From Aurantibacter crassamenti (lineage in GTDB: Bacteria; Bacteroidota; Bacteroidia; Flavobacteriales; Flavobacteriaceae): 64,000 nt of DNA. The position numbers were made by a program, and so were the translations under genes. Shown here one piece after another: positions 16,630-26,051 of the stretch. The notes under the pieces were generated by a model that was given only the letters and a program-made list of their open reading frames with translations, had not been told where the DNA came from and did no database searches. Position 1 is the stretch's first letter. Every line of letters starts with the position of its first letter. The stretch covers positions 1,073,126 through 1,137,125 of the forward strand of contig NZ_JAFBGM010000001.1 in assembly GCF_016811105.1 (NCBI RefSeq). Reading direction: 5' to 3'.

Positions 16630-18347
16630 TATATATTTCCTTTTTTAAGTTGTTCGACTGCGTGGTTAGCAGCTCTGGCGGTGAAAGCCATATATGTCAA
16701 TGATGGGTTTACACATGCCGCTGAAGTCATAAATGATCCATCGGTGACATAAACATTCGGTACATCATGTACGGCATTATTGCCATTTAAAACTGAGGTT
16801 TTTCTATTGCGACCCATTCGTGCAGTACCCATTTCATGAATACCAAGACCAAGTGCACCAGGATTATCGTATGGCGTAATGTCTTTGAAACCAGCTGCCT
16901 CTAACATGTCTACAGCAGACTGTTTCATGTCTTTACGCATATTCCATTCATTTTCTTTGAACTCGGCATCGAATGTAACAGTTGGCAGTCCCCATTGATC
17001 TTTCTTGTCATAATCTAATGTAAAGCGATTGTCTTCATAAGGTAGTACCTCACCAAAACCAGTTAGTCCCAAACTCCATCCACCAGGTTCAAGAATTGCT
17101 TTTTTCAAATCTGATCCGTAACCTAATTCAGCAACCGAGTCTTCCCAGTTACCTCTATTGGCAGCACCTTGATATCCAAATCCACGGATGTAATCCTTTC
17201 GATTGCTTTTTCCGCCAATATTTCTAAAACGTGGAATATAAACGCCGTTTGGTTTTCTGCCCGAATAATATTTGTCGTGGAAACCATCGAATTTACCACT
17301 GGCTCCTACTCGGAAATGATGATCCATTAAATTTTGACCAAGTTGCCCTGAATCATTGCCCATACCATTCGGAAAGCGATCAGATTTCGATTGCATCAAA
17401 ATTGAAGTTGAAGCGATTGCCGATGCACATAAAAAAATAACTTTCGCCTTGAATTCAAAGGTTTCTTTAGTTAGCCTATCGATAACTTTGACGCCTGTTG
17501 CTTTTTTGGTGTCGGCATCATAAATAACTTCGTGAACGATAGAATCAGGTCGAAGAGTCATATTGCCGGTTGCTTCAGCTGCTGGTAAGGTAGATGACAA
17601 ACTGCTGAAGTACGCCCCGAAAGGACAACCTCTTATGCATCTGTTTCGATATTGACACCTTGTTCTACCATCACCATCAAATTGTTTGTCACTATTAATA
17701 TGAGCGGTACGCCCAACAGTGACAACTCGACCATCTAATTTTTCACTAACATGCTCTCTAAAATGTTTTTCAACACAATTATGAGGCATCATGGGTTCGA
17801 ATTGGCCATCTGGCAACTGCTTTAGCCCGAGTTTTTCACCTGTTACTCCAATATAGGTTTCTACTTTATCGTACCAAGGCGCGATATCTTTATAACGTAC
17901 TGGCCAATCTACGGCAATACCATCGTTTTTATTTGCAGTGAAGTCAATATCGCTCCAGCGATAGCTATGTCTACCCCACTGTAATGAGCGGCCACCAAGG
18001 TGATAACCACGCATCCAATCGAAACGTTTTATTTCATTATAAGGGTGCTCTAAATCATTAACGAACCACATGTGGTTCGCTTGACTTGTGGTATAGCCCG
18101 TTCTATTTTGTTTTGGTTGCTTTGCAATAATTTCTTTCGTTGGCTGCCCGGCATTAGGAAAATCCCATGGGTCTTTGTTGGCGGTTTCATAGTCATCACG
18201 ATGTTTAACCATTCGGCCCCGTTCTAAGACTAACGTTTTTAAACCGTTCTCACACAATTCTTTCGCAGCCCAGCCACCACTAATTCCAGTTCCAACAACA
18301 ATTGCATCGTAAGACTCCTGTTCTTCGTTATAATAGAATTTACTCAT
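16629..18347 (-). CDS. GMC-family FAD sugar dehydrogenase with [3Fe-4S]-type cysteine motif
   Basis: The 572-residue flavoprotein has an N-terminal FAD-binding GTGISGGWAAKELCENG followed by VLERG, the GMC signature region GGRSLQWGR, and the C-terminal substrate/FAD segment (HEMGTARMG and CVNPSLTYMAF). Cysteines C231, C237 and C241 sit in a C-x5-C-x3-C pattern, matching the [3Fe-4S] ligands of bacterial FAD-glucose dehydrogenase and LacA-type glucoside 3-dehydrogenases. It would oxidise C3 of glucosides to 3-keto sugars in the periplasm. No cytochrome subunit (LacB-like) is encoded nearby, so the electron acceptor must come from elsewhere. First gene of a three-gene operon. Confidence 0.88.
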   Translation of the reverse strand: MSKFYYNEEQESYDAIVVGTGISGGWAAKELCENGLKTLVLERGRMVKHRDDYETANKDPWDFPNAGQPTKEIIAKQPKQNRTGYTTSQANHMWFVNDLEHPYNEIKRFDWMRGYHLGGRSLQWGRHSYRWSDIDFTANKNDGIAVDWPVRYKDIAPWYDKVETYIGVTGEKLGLKQLPDGQFEPMMPHNCVEKHFREHVSEKLDGRVVTVGRTAHINSDKQFDGDGRTRCQYRNRCIRGCPFGAYFSSLSSTLPAAEATGNMTLRPDSIVHEVIYDADTKKATGVKVIDRLTKETFEFKAKVIFLCASAIASTSILMQSKSDRFPNGMGNDSGQLGQNLMDHHFRVGASGKFDGFHDKYYSGRKPNGVYIPRFRNIGGKSNRKDYIRGFGYQGAANRGNWEDSVAELGYGSDLKKAILEPGGWSLGLTGFGEVLPYEDNRFTLDYDKKDQWGLPTVTFDAEFKENEWNMRKDMKQSAVDMLEAAGFKDITPYDNPGALGLGIHEMGTARMGRNRKTSVLNGNNAVHDVPNVYVTDGSFMTSAACVNPSLTYMAFTARAANHAVEQLKKGNI

Positions 18348-18366
18348 GTATAAATTGTTTATCGTC

Positions 18367-18374
18367 TAAATTTA
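18367..18374 (-). promoter_or_regulatory. Candidate -7 element of the GMC operon
   Basis: TAAATTTA matches 7 of 8 positions of the Bacteroidota TAnnTTTG element and lies 19 bp upstream of the GMC start codon. The 210-bp divergent region to 18557 shows no other clear operator. Confidence 0.4.
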
Positions 18375-18557
18375 TTAAATATTAAATTAAATTTCTACAT
18401 TTAAACCTGAACTCTTTTGAATAGTCGACAAACCGTTAAATGCATGTCAAGCATAGAAAGGTACTTTAAAATAAATAAGTCGGTGTTGTAAATCAATAGT
18501 TCAAAAAAAGAAATAGCCTCACAAAGAGGTAGAATTAAATCTCATTTTAAATCAATT

Positions 18558-19553
18558 ATGCAAGTAAGAAACATTTTTAAGTTTAAATCGATTATTGCAA
18601 TAGCGTTCATAGCAACAATTACATATTCATGTAAAGAAGCGAAAAAGAAAGATGCTGAAAATACAGCTGTTGAAGCAGTAGCCAATGAATCTGCTGAGCC
18701 TTTTTTCAAACTCTCTTTAGCGCAATGGTCAATTCATAATATGATTAATGATAAAAAAGTAGATCCGTACACTTTTGCTGAAAAGGCTAAAGAATGGGGT
18801 TTTACAGGTTTGGAATATGTAAGTCAACTTTATCCTGCTGATTTAGAAAATAATGAATATTCACCAGAGGCTATGGCTGCGTTTGTTGAAAAATCAAATG
18901 CCGAAGCTAAAAAGCATGGCATGCAAAATGTTTTAATCATGATTGATAGGCAAGGTGATCTTGCCGTAAGTGATGAAGCTGAGCGAAAAGCTGCTGTTGA
19001 AAGACATTATAAGTGGGTTGATGCGGCTGCAGCTATGGGTTGTCACGCAATACGTGTAAATCTTAACGGTGAATCTGATCCAGCAAGGTGGCATGCTAAT
19101 TCTGTAGATGGCTTAACACAATTGGCAACGTACGCCAAAGAGAAAAATATTGAAATTTTGGTAGAAAACCATGGTGGACTTTCTTCAAATGGAGCAATGC
19201 ATGCAGCTGTTATGAAAGAGGTAAATATGGACAATTGTGGCACTTTACCCGACTTTGGTAATTTTTGCATCACTCGAAAAAAAGATAGTTGGGACTGTGA
19301 AGAGATGTATGATATATATAAGGGTGTTACTGAATTGATGCCTCATGCAATGGCTGTAAGTGCTAAATCGAACGTATTTGATGCTGAAGGAAATGAAGTT
19401 AATATTGATTACAAAAAAATGCTGCAAATTGTAAAAGACGCTGGGTATACAGGTTATATTGGTGTTGAATATGAAGGCAAAGAATTAAGTGAAGAGGCTG
19501 GTATTATTGCAACAAGAGATCTTTTGCTTAAGGCAGCCAAAGAAGTTAATTAA
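18558..19553 (+). CDS. Lipoprotein xylose-isomerase-like TIM-barrel (sugar phosphate isomerase/epimerase family)
   Basis: The 331-residue protein has a lipoprotein signal (hydrophobic residues 12-24, lipobox TYSC, followed by a Lys/Glu-rich linker). It has an AP-endonuclease-2 barrel: LSLAQWSIH opens strand 1, EYVSQLY is strand 2, VENHGG holds a Glu ligand, LPDFGNF an Asp, and GVEYEG the last Glu. It is probably envelope-anchored. It is divergent from the GMC operon and leads a forward group with DinB, MFS permease and Gfo/Idh genes. Likely processes the 3-keto sugar formed by the dehydrogenases, or an epimerised product; the exact reaction is unknown. Confidence 0.82.
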   Translation: MQVRNIFKFKSIIAIAFIATITYSCKEAKKKDAENTAVEAVANESAEPFFKLSLAQWSIHNMINDKKVDPYTFAEKAKEWGFTGLEYVSQLYPADLENNEYSPEAMAAFVEKSNAEAKKHGMQNVLIMIDRQGDLAVSDEAERKAAVERHYKWVDAAAAMGCHAIRVNLNGESDPARWHANSVDGLTQLATYAKEKNIEILVENHGGLSSNGAMHAAVMKEVNMDNCGTLPDFGNFCITRKKDSWDCEEMYDIYKGVTELMPHAMAVSAKSNVFDAEGNEVNIDYKKMLQIVKDAGYTGYIGVEYEGKELSEEAGIIATRDLLLKAAKEVN

Positions 19554-19631
19554 TATATTTTGCATAGAATTCTCAAAGAGTTATTGATTGTTTTATGAAA
19601 TGGTTTATTGTAAAAAAAATAGAAGTTATAA

Positions 19632-20075
19632 ATGAAAACCTTTTTTAATCAGCTTTTCGATTATAACTTTTATTGCAATAAAAAACTCATTGAGTTATGC
19701 TCTAGTGAAGAAAATGTGCCTGAAAAAAGCCATGAATTGTTTTCACATTTATTGAATGCACATCACATATGGAATGTTAGAGCACTAGGCTTAAAAAGTG
19801 AGTTTGATGTATGGCAAATTCATGATATTTCAGATTGGAGTGATATTCATTATGAGAATCAGCGTAGCTCTTTTGATATTACGTCGAATGCAGATAATTT
19901 TGATGTAAGAATTGACTATGAAAATTCGCAAGGGCGTTTATTTACAAGTACGCTACAAGACATTTTATTCCATATTATTAATCATTCAACGCATCATAGA
20001 GGTCAAATAATGATGAGTTTACGGCAAAGTGATATTGAGCCATTGCCCCTTGATTATGTTTTTTATAAACGCTAA
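19632..20075 (+). CDS. DinB-family protein
   Basis: The 147-residue four-helix-bundle protein has DinB-type metal-binding histidines: one in HLLNAHHIWN (about residue 43-44) and two in HSTHHRGQI near the C-terminus (about 121-125). Family members act as thiol-dependent transferases or hydrolases. It sits between two sugar-metabolism genes, 10 bp before the permease, so it is co-transcribed with it. A link with sugar handling is not evident from the sequence. Confidence 0.85.
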   Translation: MKTFFNQLFDYNFYCNKKLIELCSSEENVPEKSHELFSHLLNAHHIWNVRALGLKSEFDVWQIHDISDWSDIHYENQRSSFDITSNADNFDVRIDYENSQGRLFTSTLQDILFHIINHSTHHRGQIMMSLRQSDIEPLPLDYVFYKR

Positions 20076-20085
20076 ATAAAATTAA

Positions 20086-21315
20086 ATGATCCCAAAAATC
20101 AGGGCGCAACTTTCGGTAATGATGTTCCTTGAATTTTTTATTTGGGGAGGTTGGTTTGTGACCTTAGGTTCTTTTTTGAGTCATAATTTAAATGCCACAG
20201 GTGTTGAAACGGGTATGGCATTTTCTACGCAATCTTGGGGAGCTATTATTGCACCATTTATTGTCGGGTTAATTGCAGATAGATATTTCAATGCCGAGCG
20301 AATATTAGGCGTATTGCATATTATCGGTGCAATACTCATGTATCAAATGTCATGTGTTACTGAGTTTGATCATTTTTATCCTTTTGTTTTAGGTTATATG
20401 ATTGTTTATATGCCAACTTTGGCTTTGGTAAATTCAATTTCTTTCAGACAATTAAAAGATCCGGCTAAAGAATTCCCATTTGTTCGGGTATTTGGTACTG
20501 GCGGATGGATAATTGCTGGATGGGTTATTAGTTTTGGTTTTAAGTGGGATTCCATTGAGAATATTGGTCAGGGAGCCTTATCAAATACGTTCTTAATGGT
20601 TGCTGTAGCTTCAGCTATTCTTGGCGTGTTTAGTTTTACATTACCCAAAACACCACCTACTGCTAAGGAAGGTGAAAAAGCCAGTATCTCTGATATTTTG
20701 GGTTTAGATGCGCTTAAATTATTAAAAGATCGAAATTTTTTGATCTTCTTTATTTCATCAGTTTTAATCTGTATTCCACTAGCATTTTATTATCAAAACC
20801 TCAGTCTTTTTCTAACAGAATACAAAGTAGAGAATTCTACTACTTGGGCAACATTAGGGCAAATTTCAGAAGTCATGTTTATGTTACTTCTGCCTTTTTT
20901 CTTCAAGAAATATGGATTTAAAAAGACAATACTTTTCGGAATGTTAGCCTGGGGTATACGATATATTTTATTTGCCTTTGGTGATGCTGGTGATTTGTTT
21001 TTTATGATCGTAATGGGTATTGCTTTACACGGTATTTGTTATGATTTTTTCTTTGTTTCGGGTCAAATTTATACTGATTCAAAGGCAGGTGAGAAAGTTA
21101 AAAGCGCTGCACAAGGTTTAATCACTTTAGCTACCTATGGGGTAGGAATGTTAATTGGATATTGGATTGCTGGTAAAATTTCAGATAAATACTTGCTTTC
21201 TGACAATGTACATAGCTGGCAAGAAATCTGGATTTTTCCTGCAATTTTCGCAGCTGCCGTTTTTATGATATTTTTGTTTTTCTTTAAAGACGAAGAGATA
21301 CAATACAATTCATAA
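20086..21315 (+). CDS. MFS permease of the nucleoside:H+ symporter (NupG-like) family
   Basis: The 409-residue integral membrane protein has about 12 hydrophobic segments. The N-terminus RAQLSVMMFLEFFIWGGWF, the loop GLIADRYFNAERIL and VFGTGGWIIAGW are typical of the nucleoside:proton symporter branch of MFS transporters. In Bacteroidota such permeases are common in sugar-oxidation clusters. Flanked by the TIM-barrel, DinB and Gfo/Idh genes, it may import the monosaccharide or 3-keto product released in the periplasm rather than a nucleoside. The substrate is inference. Confidence 0.85.
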   Translation: MIPKIRAQLSVMMFLEFFIWGGWFVTLGSFLSHNLNATGVETGMAFSTQSWGAIIAPFIVGLIADRYFNAERILGVLHIIGAILMYQMSCVTEFDHFYPFVLGYMIVYMPTLALVNSISFRQLKDPAKEFPFVRVFGTGGWIIAGWVISFGFKWDSIENIGQGALSNTFLMVAVASAILGVFSFTLPKTPPTAKEGEKASISDILGLDALKLLKDRNFLIFFISSVLICIPLAFYYQNLSLFLTEYKVENSTTWATLGQISEVMFMLLLPFFFKKYGFKKTILFGMLAWGIRYILFAFGDAGDLFFMIVMGIALHGICYDFFFVSGQIYTDSKAGEKVKSAAQGLITLATYGVGMLIGYWIAGKISDKYLLSDNVHSWQEIWIFPAIFAAAVFMIFLFFFKDEEIQYNS

Positions 21316-21368
21316 ACTTGGGTTTCAAATTAAACAGACAATTTAAATAACATAAATATTTTAGTACT

Positions 21369-22508
21369 ATGCCAAAAAAAATAAGATTAGGAGTTTTAGG
21401 AGGAGGCGGAGATTCCCTCATCGGAGTTTTACATAGAGTAGCTTCTCAAATTAATGATAATTATGAAATAGTTGGCGCTTGTTTTAATCCCGATTTTAAG
21501 GCGAATAAGGCATTTGCACGCGAAATAGATGTGCCGCTAAAAAGAATTTATGAAGATTTTGACACCTTAGTTGAAGAAGAGTTGAAATTGCCAGAAGATG
21601 AAAGAATTCAGGTTTGTTCAGTTCTTACTCCAAATTTCTTGCACTTTCCAATGGCTAAAAAATTATTAGATAATGGTTTTAGTGTTATTTGTGAAAAGCC
21701 AATGACCACATCGTTAGAGGAGGCAAAAATTTTACAAAAGGCACATAAGAAGTCGGGTAAAGTTTTTGCTTTAACGCATACATATACTGGGTACCCAATG
21801 GTGCGTCAAATGCGTGAAATGATAAAATCAGGTGCTATAGGTAAGATCCATAAGATTGATGCGAAGTATTATCAAGGTTGGATAAATACAATTATTCATG
21901 ATAAGAAGAAACGTTCTTCAGTTTGGAGACTGGATCCTAAAAAAGCAGGTATCAGTTCTTGCATGGGTGATATAGGCGTGCACGCTTTTAATTTGGTAGA
22001 ATACACAACCGGACTTAAAATAAAGTCAATTCTTTGTGATTTTAATTATTTATATAAGGATAATAAAATGGACGTTGACGGAACAGTATTGATTCGTATG
22101 GATGACCATGTAAAAGGTGTGATAAGAAGTAGTCAAGTAGCAACAGGTGATGAAAATGGACTAGGAATTTCAATTTATGGTTCTAAAGCGTCTTTACATT
22201 GGGATCAAGAAGATCCGAATTTCTTGTATGTGAAAAGCGATACGCAGCCTATGCAAGTTTATAAGCCTGGTCATGCATACAACTCTAAATTGTCTTTAGA
22301 AGGCACAAAATTACCAGCGGGTCACCCTGAAGGAATTTTTGATTCTATGGCCAATATTTATTTAGGCGTAGCCAAAGCAATAAGAGGTAAAAAGTATGAC
22401 GATGGTGAATTTCCAACAATGGAAGATGGTGTTCGTGGAATGAACTTTATTGAAGCTACAGTTGAGTCAAACAAGAATAACAATGCTTGGGTAAAACTTA
22501 TTAAATAA
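21369..22508 (+). CDS. Gfo/Idh/MocA-family NAD(P)-dependent oxidoreductase
   Basis: The 379-residue cytoplasmic enzyme has a Rossmann nucleotide-binding start LGVLGGGGDSLIG, the family hallmark CEKPMTTSLEEA with its catalytic Lys (about residue 111), and DIGVHAFNLVEY with the conserved Asp-x3-His pair. Such enzymes oxidise or reduce sugar and inositol hydroxyls; in 3-keto pathways they interconvert sugar and 3-keto-sugar with NAD. It is the last gene of the forward group and is followed by a perfect terminator. Confidence 0.88.
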   Translation: MPKKIRLGVLGGGGDSLIGVLHRVASQINDNYEIVGACFNPDFKANKAFAREIDVPLKRIYEDFDTLVEEELKLPEDERIQVCSVLTPNFLHFPMAKKLLDNGFSVICEKPMTTSLEEAKILQKAHKKSGKVFALTHTYTGYPMVRQMREMIKSGAIGKIHKIDAKYYQGWINTIIHDKKKRSSVWRLDPKKAGISSCMGDIGVHAFNLVEYTTGLKIKSILCDFNYLYKDNKMDVDGTVLIRMDDHVKGVIRSSQVATGDENGLGISIYGSKASLHWDQEDPNFLYVKSDTQPMQVYKPGHAYNSKLSLEGTKLPAGHPEGIFDSMANIYLGVAKAIRGKKYDDGEFPTMEDGVRGMNFIEATVESNKNNNAWVKLIK

Positions 22509-22527
22509 AATAATATTTAATAAATTA

Positions 22528-22568
22528 AAAGCCCTGCTAATTATATAATTAGCAGGGCTTTCTTTTTT
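22528..22568. terminator. Bidirectional intrinsic terminator
   Basis: A 34-bp perfect palindrome (17-bp arms, AAAGCCCTGCTAATTAT and its complement) is followed by a T run, between convergent genes. Confidence 0.9.
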
Positions 22569-22586
22569 TGTCCAAGATGTATAAAG

Positions 22587-23057
22587 TTATTTTTTACGTT
22601 CAAAAACTTTTTTAAATTGTTGACAGACCACAATCATACTTTCTCTAGGTAGACGTCCAAATTGAGCTAGTTCACGTGTATAATAGTCCCAATGTGTTTT
22701 TTTCCAGTATGCTAATGATTTGTCGCCTTCACCTTCAAGTTGAGCATATTCTTCGTCTATGCTAAATAGTGGCTTTAGTACAACTTTCGTGGTTTCTATT
22801 ATGCACTGTGCTTCTCCATCCCAATTTGTAACAACAGCATAGTCTCCAATTTTTGGTAATCTTTCTTTACGATTTTGAAGACCAAGCAATGAATCTGTAG
22901 TTGCTCTTTTTATACCTTTTTTTACTAATTCAGCACATTGATTAGCATCCTCTTCATTATCACAAAAATGTATGGTTTTAGGAGCCTCATGAAAGACGTC
23001 TTCAAGGTGATTTTTTAAATAATCCCCCCACATATTGTTGGCTGATGTGTTTTCCAT
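22587..23057 (-). CDS. ASCH-domain protein
   Basis: The 156-residue soluble protein has the ASCH fold pattern: KKGIKRATTDSLLG (ligand-binding Lys/Thr region, about 47-60), IGDYAVVTNWDGEAQCIIE strands, and WKKTHWDYYTREL near the C-terminus. ASCH proteins are RNA-binding-like; some, such as YqfB, hydrolyse N4-acetylcytidine. It lies downstream of the second GMC gene on the same strand (71-bp gap) but has no obvious functional tie to it. Confidence 0.85.
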   Translation of the reverse strand: MENTSANNMWGDYLKNHLEDVFHEAPKTIHFCDNEEDANQCAELVKKGIKRATTDSLLGLQNRKERLPKIGDYAVVTNWDGEAQCIIETTKVVLKPLFSIDEEYAQLEGEGDKSLAYWKKTHWDYYTRELAQFGRLPRESMIVVCQQFKKVFERKK

Positions 23058-23128
23058 GAATTCTAAACGTATTGTGTTTAATTAATATTGTTAATTTTTA
23101 ATGGTATTACGTATGCGTTAGTTAGCTA

Positions 23129-24832
23129 TTATGAGAATTTTCCAGTTTTTAATTGTTCGGCAGCATGTTGTGCTGCCCTAGCCGTAAAGGCCATATAGGT
23201 TAAAGACGGATTCACACAACTTGACGATGTCATAAAAGCACCATCGGTAACATAAACATTAGGCACCAAGTGCACCTGATTATGCTTATTAACGATAGAA
23301 GTTTTAGCGCTGTGACCCATTCTGGCTCCTCCCATTTCATGAATTCCGAGTCCCGGATATGAAGATTCTTCATAGGGCTCAATATCTTTAAAACCGGCAG
23401 CTTTGAACATTTCTACAATATCAGAAACCATGTCTTTTCTCATGTTGTATTCATTTTCTTTAAACTCAACATCAAAATCTAATTGTGGCAAACCCCATTG
23501 GTCTTTTTCGGTTTCGCTTAAAGTAACTCTGTTATCATCATAAGGTAAAAACTCACCAAAACCTGTAACTCCGATTTGCCATTTACCGGGTTTTAATATT
23601 TCACCTTTTAGGTCTTTGCCATAGCCCATTTCAGCTACTGATTCTGTCCAATCGGCTCTACTTGCAGAACCTTGGTATCCAAATCCACGCAAATACCCCT
23701 TTCTTTTAGTTTTCTCATCTAAGTTTGCGAATCGCGGAATATAAAAACCATTGGCTCTTCTACCTTTATAGTATTTGTCTAAATAGCCATCTACTTTAGC
23801 TCGCGCACCAAGTTTGTAATGATGATCCATAAGTCCACGCCCTAATGCATCAGAATCGTTACCTAACCCATTGGGGAAACGCTCAGATTTCGACTGTAGT
23901 AAAATACCAACAGAGGCCATTGAAGACGCGCATAAGAAAATAATTTTTGCTTTGAATTCTAATTTTTCATGAGTCTCGGTGTCAATCACTCGAACACCGG
24001 TAGCAAGTTTTGTTTTGTCATCATAGATAACCTCATGTACAATAGAATTAGGTCTTAGCGTCATGTTTCCAGTTCGTTCAGCTGCTGGAAGCGTAGAAGA
24101 ATTACTACTAAAATAACCCCCGAACGGGCATCCGCGTCTACATCTATTTCTGTTTTGGCAGATAGTTCTACCTTCTATTTTAGCATCAGGATCAGTAATA
24201 TGTGCAGTTCTACCAATTGTAATAACTCGACCGTCTTCAAATTTTTCAGAAACAGACTCTTTAAAATCTTCTTCCACACAATTAAGTTTCATGGGTGGTT
24301 GAAATTTACCATCAGGTAAATGTTTGAGTCCTAATTTTTGGCCACTTACACCAATATACTCTTCAACTTTATCATACCAAGGCGAAATATCTTTATAACG
24401 AACAGGCCAGTCAATACTAACACCTTCTTTTTTATTAGCTTCAAAGTCAGTGTCACTCCATCTATAACTTTGTCTGCCCCAAGTTAGAGAACGCCCGCCT
24501 ACATGGTAGCCACGTATCCAGTCAAAACGTTTGGTTTGTACATAAGGATGTTCAAGGTCGTTTACAAAAAAGTGTTTATCAGTATTATCAGGCGCCCAAT
24601 TTAATCGCCGTTGAATGTGATATTTTTTTTCATCTTCTAAAGAAAAACGAGTTCTTAGCGGGTCATCCCATGGGTCATCATTCATAGTAGGGTAGTCTTT
24701 AATATGTTCTACCATTCTACCGCGCTCTAACACTAAAGTTTTAAGTCCTTTTTCGCATAATTCTTTGGCTGCCCATCCGCCACTTATTCCAGTTCCTACC
24801 ACAATGGCATCATACTGCTCATCTTGAATCAT
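23129..24832 (-). CDS. Second GMC-family FAD sugar dehydrogenase (paralogue)
   Basis: The 567-residue protein is closely similar along its length to the dehydrogenase at 16629-18347: same GTGISGGWAAKELCEKG FAD motif, GGRSLTWGR, CVNPSLTYMAF and HEMGGARMG. The C-x5-C-x3-C [3Fe-4S]-type motif is conserved (C225, C231, C235). No small subunit gene adjoins it, so it may share the subunit encoded at 15982. A region near residues 60-85 differs (RTRFSLEDEKKYHIQRR), perhaps affecting substrate range. It is divergent from the TIM-barrel gene at 24986. Duplicated GMC dehydrogenases in one cluster suggest two glycoside substrates. Confidence 0.88.
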   Translation of the reverse strand: MIQDEQYDAIVVGTGISGGWAAKELCEKGLKTLVLERGRMVEHIKDYPTMNDDPWDDPLRTRFSLEDEKKYHIQRRLNWAPDNTDKHFFVNDLEHPYVQTKRFDWIRGYHVGGRSLTWGRQSYRWSDTDFEANKKEGVSIDWPVRYKDISPWYDKVEEYIGVSGQKLGLKHLPDGKFQPPMKLNCVEEDFKESVSEKFEDGRVITIGRTAHITDPDAKIEGRTICQNRNRCRRGCPFGGYFSSNSSTLPAAERTGNMTLRPNSIVHEVIYDDKTKLATGVRVIDTETHEKLEFKAKIIFLCASSMASVGILLQSKSERFPNGLGNDSDALGRGLMDHHYKLGARAKVDGYLDKYYKGRRANGFYIPRFANLDEKTKRKGYLRGFGYQGSASRADWTESVAEMGYGKDLKGEILKPGKWQIGVTGFGEFLPYDDNRVTLSETEKDQWGLPQLDFDVEFKENEYNMRKDMVSDIVEMFKAAGFKDIEPYEESSYPGLGIHEMGGARMGHSAKTSIVNKHNQVHLVPNVYVTDGAFMTSSSCVNPSLTYMAFTARAAQHAAEQLKTGKFS

Positions 24833-24985
24833 AAATTTATTGTATTATTTCTTATGGTTTTTCTATATTTATATCTTCCCAAAGAAAAAGTAGTTAGGGG
24901 ATTTTTCAGAACTAAATATAGGGTTTATTCCTAAAAACATCACAACTATAATTCGATTACAACTAATAAATAGAAGTAACTAAAA

Positions 24986-26038
24986 ATGAAGACAATTAAA
25001 GGACCTGCCGTTTTTCTGGCGCAATTCGTAGATAGTAAGGCACCATTCAATACGTTGGATGGTATGTGTAAATGGGCATCAGATCTAGGTTATAAAGGTA
25101 TTCAGATACCTACTTGGGAGAGTTTTCTCATAGATATTGATAAGGCTGCAGAAAGTCAAGACTATTGCGATGAGCTTAAAGGAAAGGTAAATTCATATGG
25201 CTTAGAAATTACCGAACTATCAACACATTTACAAGGGCAATTGGTGGCGGTTCACCCAGCTTATGATTTAATGTTTGATAATTTTGCGCCAGATAAGGTG
25301 AAAAATAATCCGAAGGCTAGAACTGAATGGGCAGTAGATGTAGTTAAAAAAGCTGCAACAGCAAGTAGAAGATTGGGGCTTAAAGCTCACGCTACCTTTT
25401 CGGGCGCATTGCTTTGGCATACATGGCACCCGTGGCCACAGCGGCCAGCTGGTTTGGTAGAAATGGGTTTTGAAGAATTAGCAAAACGTTGGATGCCAAT
25501 TTTAAATCATTTTGATGAAGAAGGTGTTGATGTTTGTTATGAAATTCACCCAGGTGAAGATTTACATGACGGTGATACTTTTGAGCGATTTTTAGCAGCT
25601 ACCGGAAATCATAAACGAGTAAATATATTGTATGATCCAAGCCATTTTGTTTTACAACAATTAGATTATATCGAATACATTGACCATTATCATGAGTTTA
25701 TAAAGTCGTTTCACGTAAAAGATTCTGAATTCAATCCGACAGGAAAAAAAGGAGCTTTTGGTGGTTATAATGATTGGGGTGATAGAGCAGGAAGATACCG
25801 TTCATTAGGTGATGGGCAAATAGATTTTAAAACTATTTTCTCAAAGTTAACCCAGTACGGCTGTGATGTTTGGGCCGTTATGGAATGGGAGTGTTGTATA
25901 AAGAGTCCGGAGCAAGGCGCTCGTGAAGGCGCGATTTTTATTCAAGATCATATTATTGAGGCAACAGAAAAAACCTTTGATGATTTTGCAGGTGCAGCAG
26001 TAGATAAAGAAATGCTTAAAAAGATTTTAGGAACATAA
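24986..26038 (+). CDS. Cytoplasmic sugar isomerase/epimerase-like TIM-barrel protein
   Basis: The 350-residue protein has no signal peptide. The AP-endonuclease-2 barrel shows candidate metal ligands in YEIHPGEDL (Glu), YDPSHFV (Asp, His), FHVKDSEF (His, Asp) and VMEWECC (Glu). It is 13 bp upstream of the DUF1080 lipoprotein, so the two form an operon. Such barrel/DUF1080 pairs are a known signature of 3-keto-glycoside processing clusters. Its exact reaction (isomerisation, epimerisation or elimination) is unassigned. Confidence 0.85.
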   Translation: MKTIKGPAVFLAQFVDSKAPFNTLDGMCKWASDLGYKGIQIPTWESFLIDIDKAAESQDYCDELKGKVNSYGLEITELSTHLQGQLVAVHPAYDLMFDNFAPDKVKNNPKARTEWAVDVVKKAATASRRLGLKAHATFSGALLWHTWHPWPQRPAGLVEMGFEELAKRWMPILNHFDEEGVDVCYEIHPGEDLHDGDTFERFLAATGNHKRVNILYDPSHFVLQQLDYIEYIDHYHEFIKSFHVKDSEFNPTGKKGAFGGYNDWGDRAGRYRSLGDGQIDFKTIFSKLTQYGCDVWAVMEWECCIKSPEQGAREGAIFIQDHIIEATEKTFDDFAGAAVDKEMLKKILGT

Positions 26039-26051
26039 TTAAATACGATAC

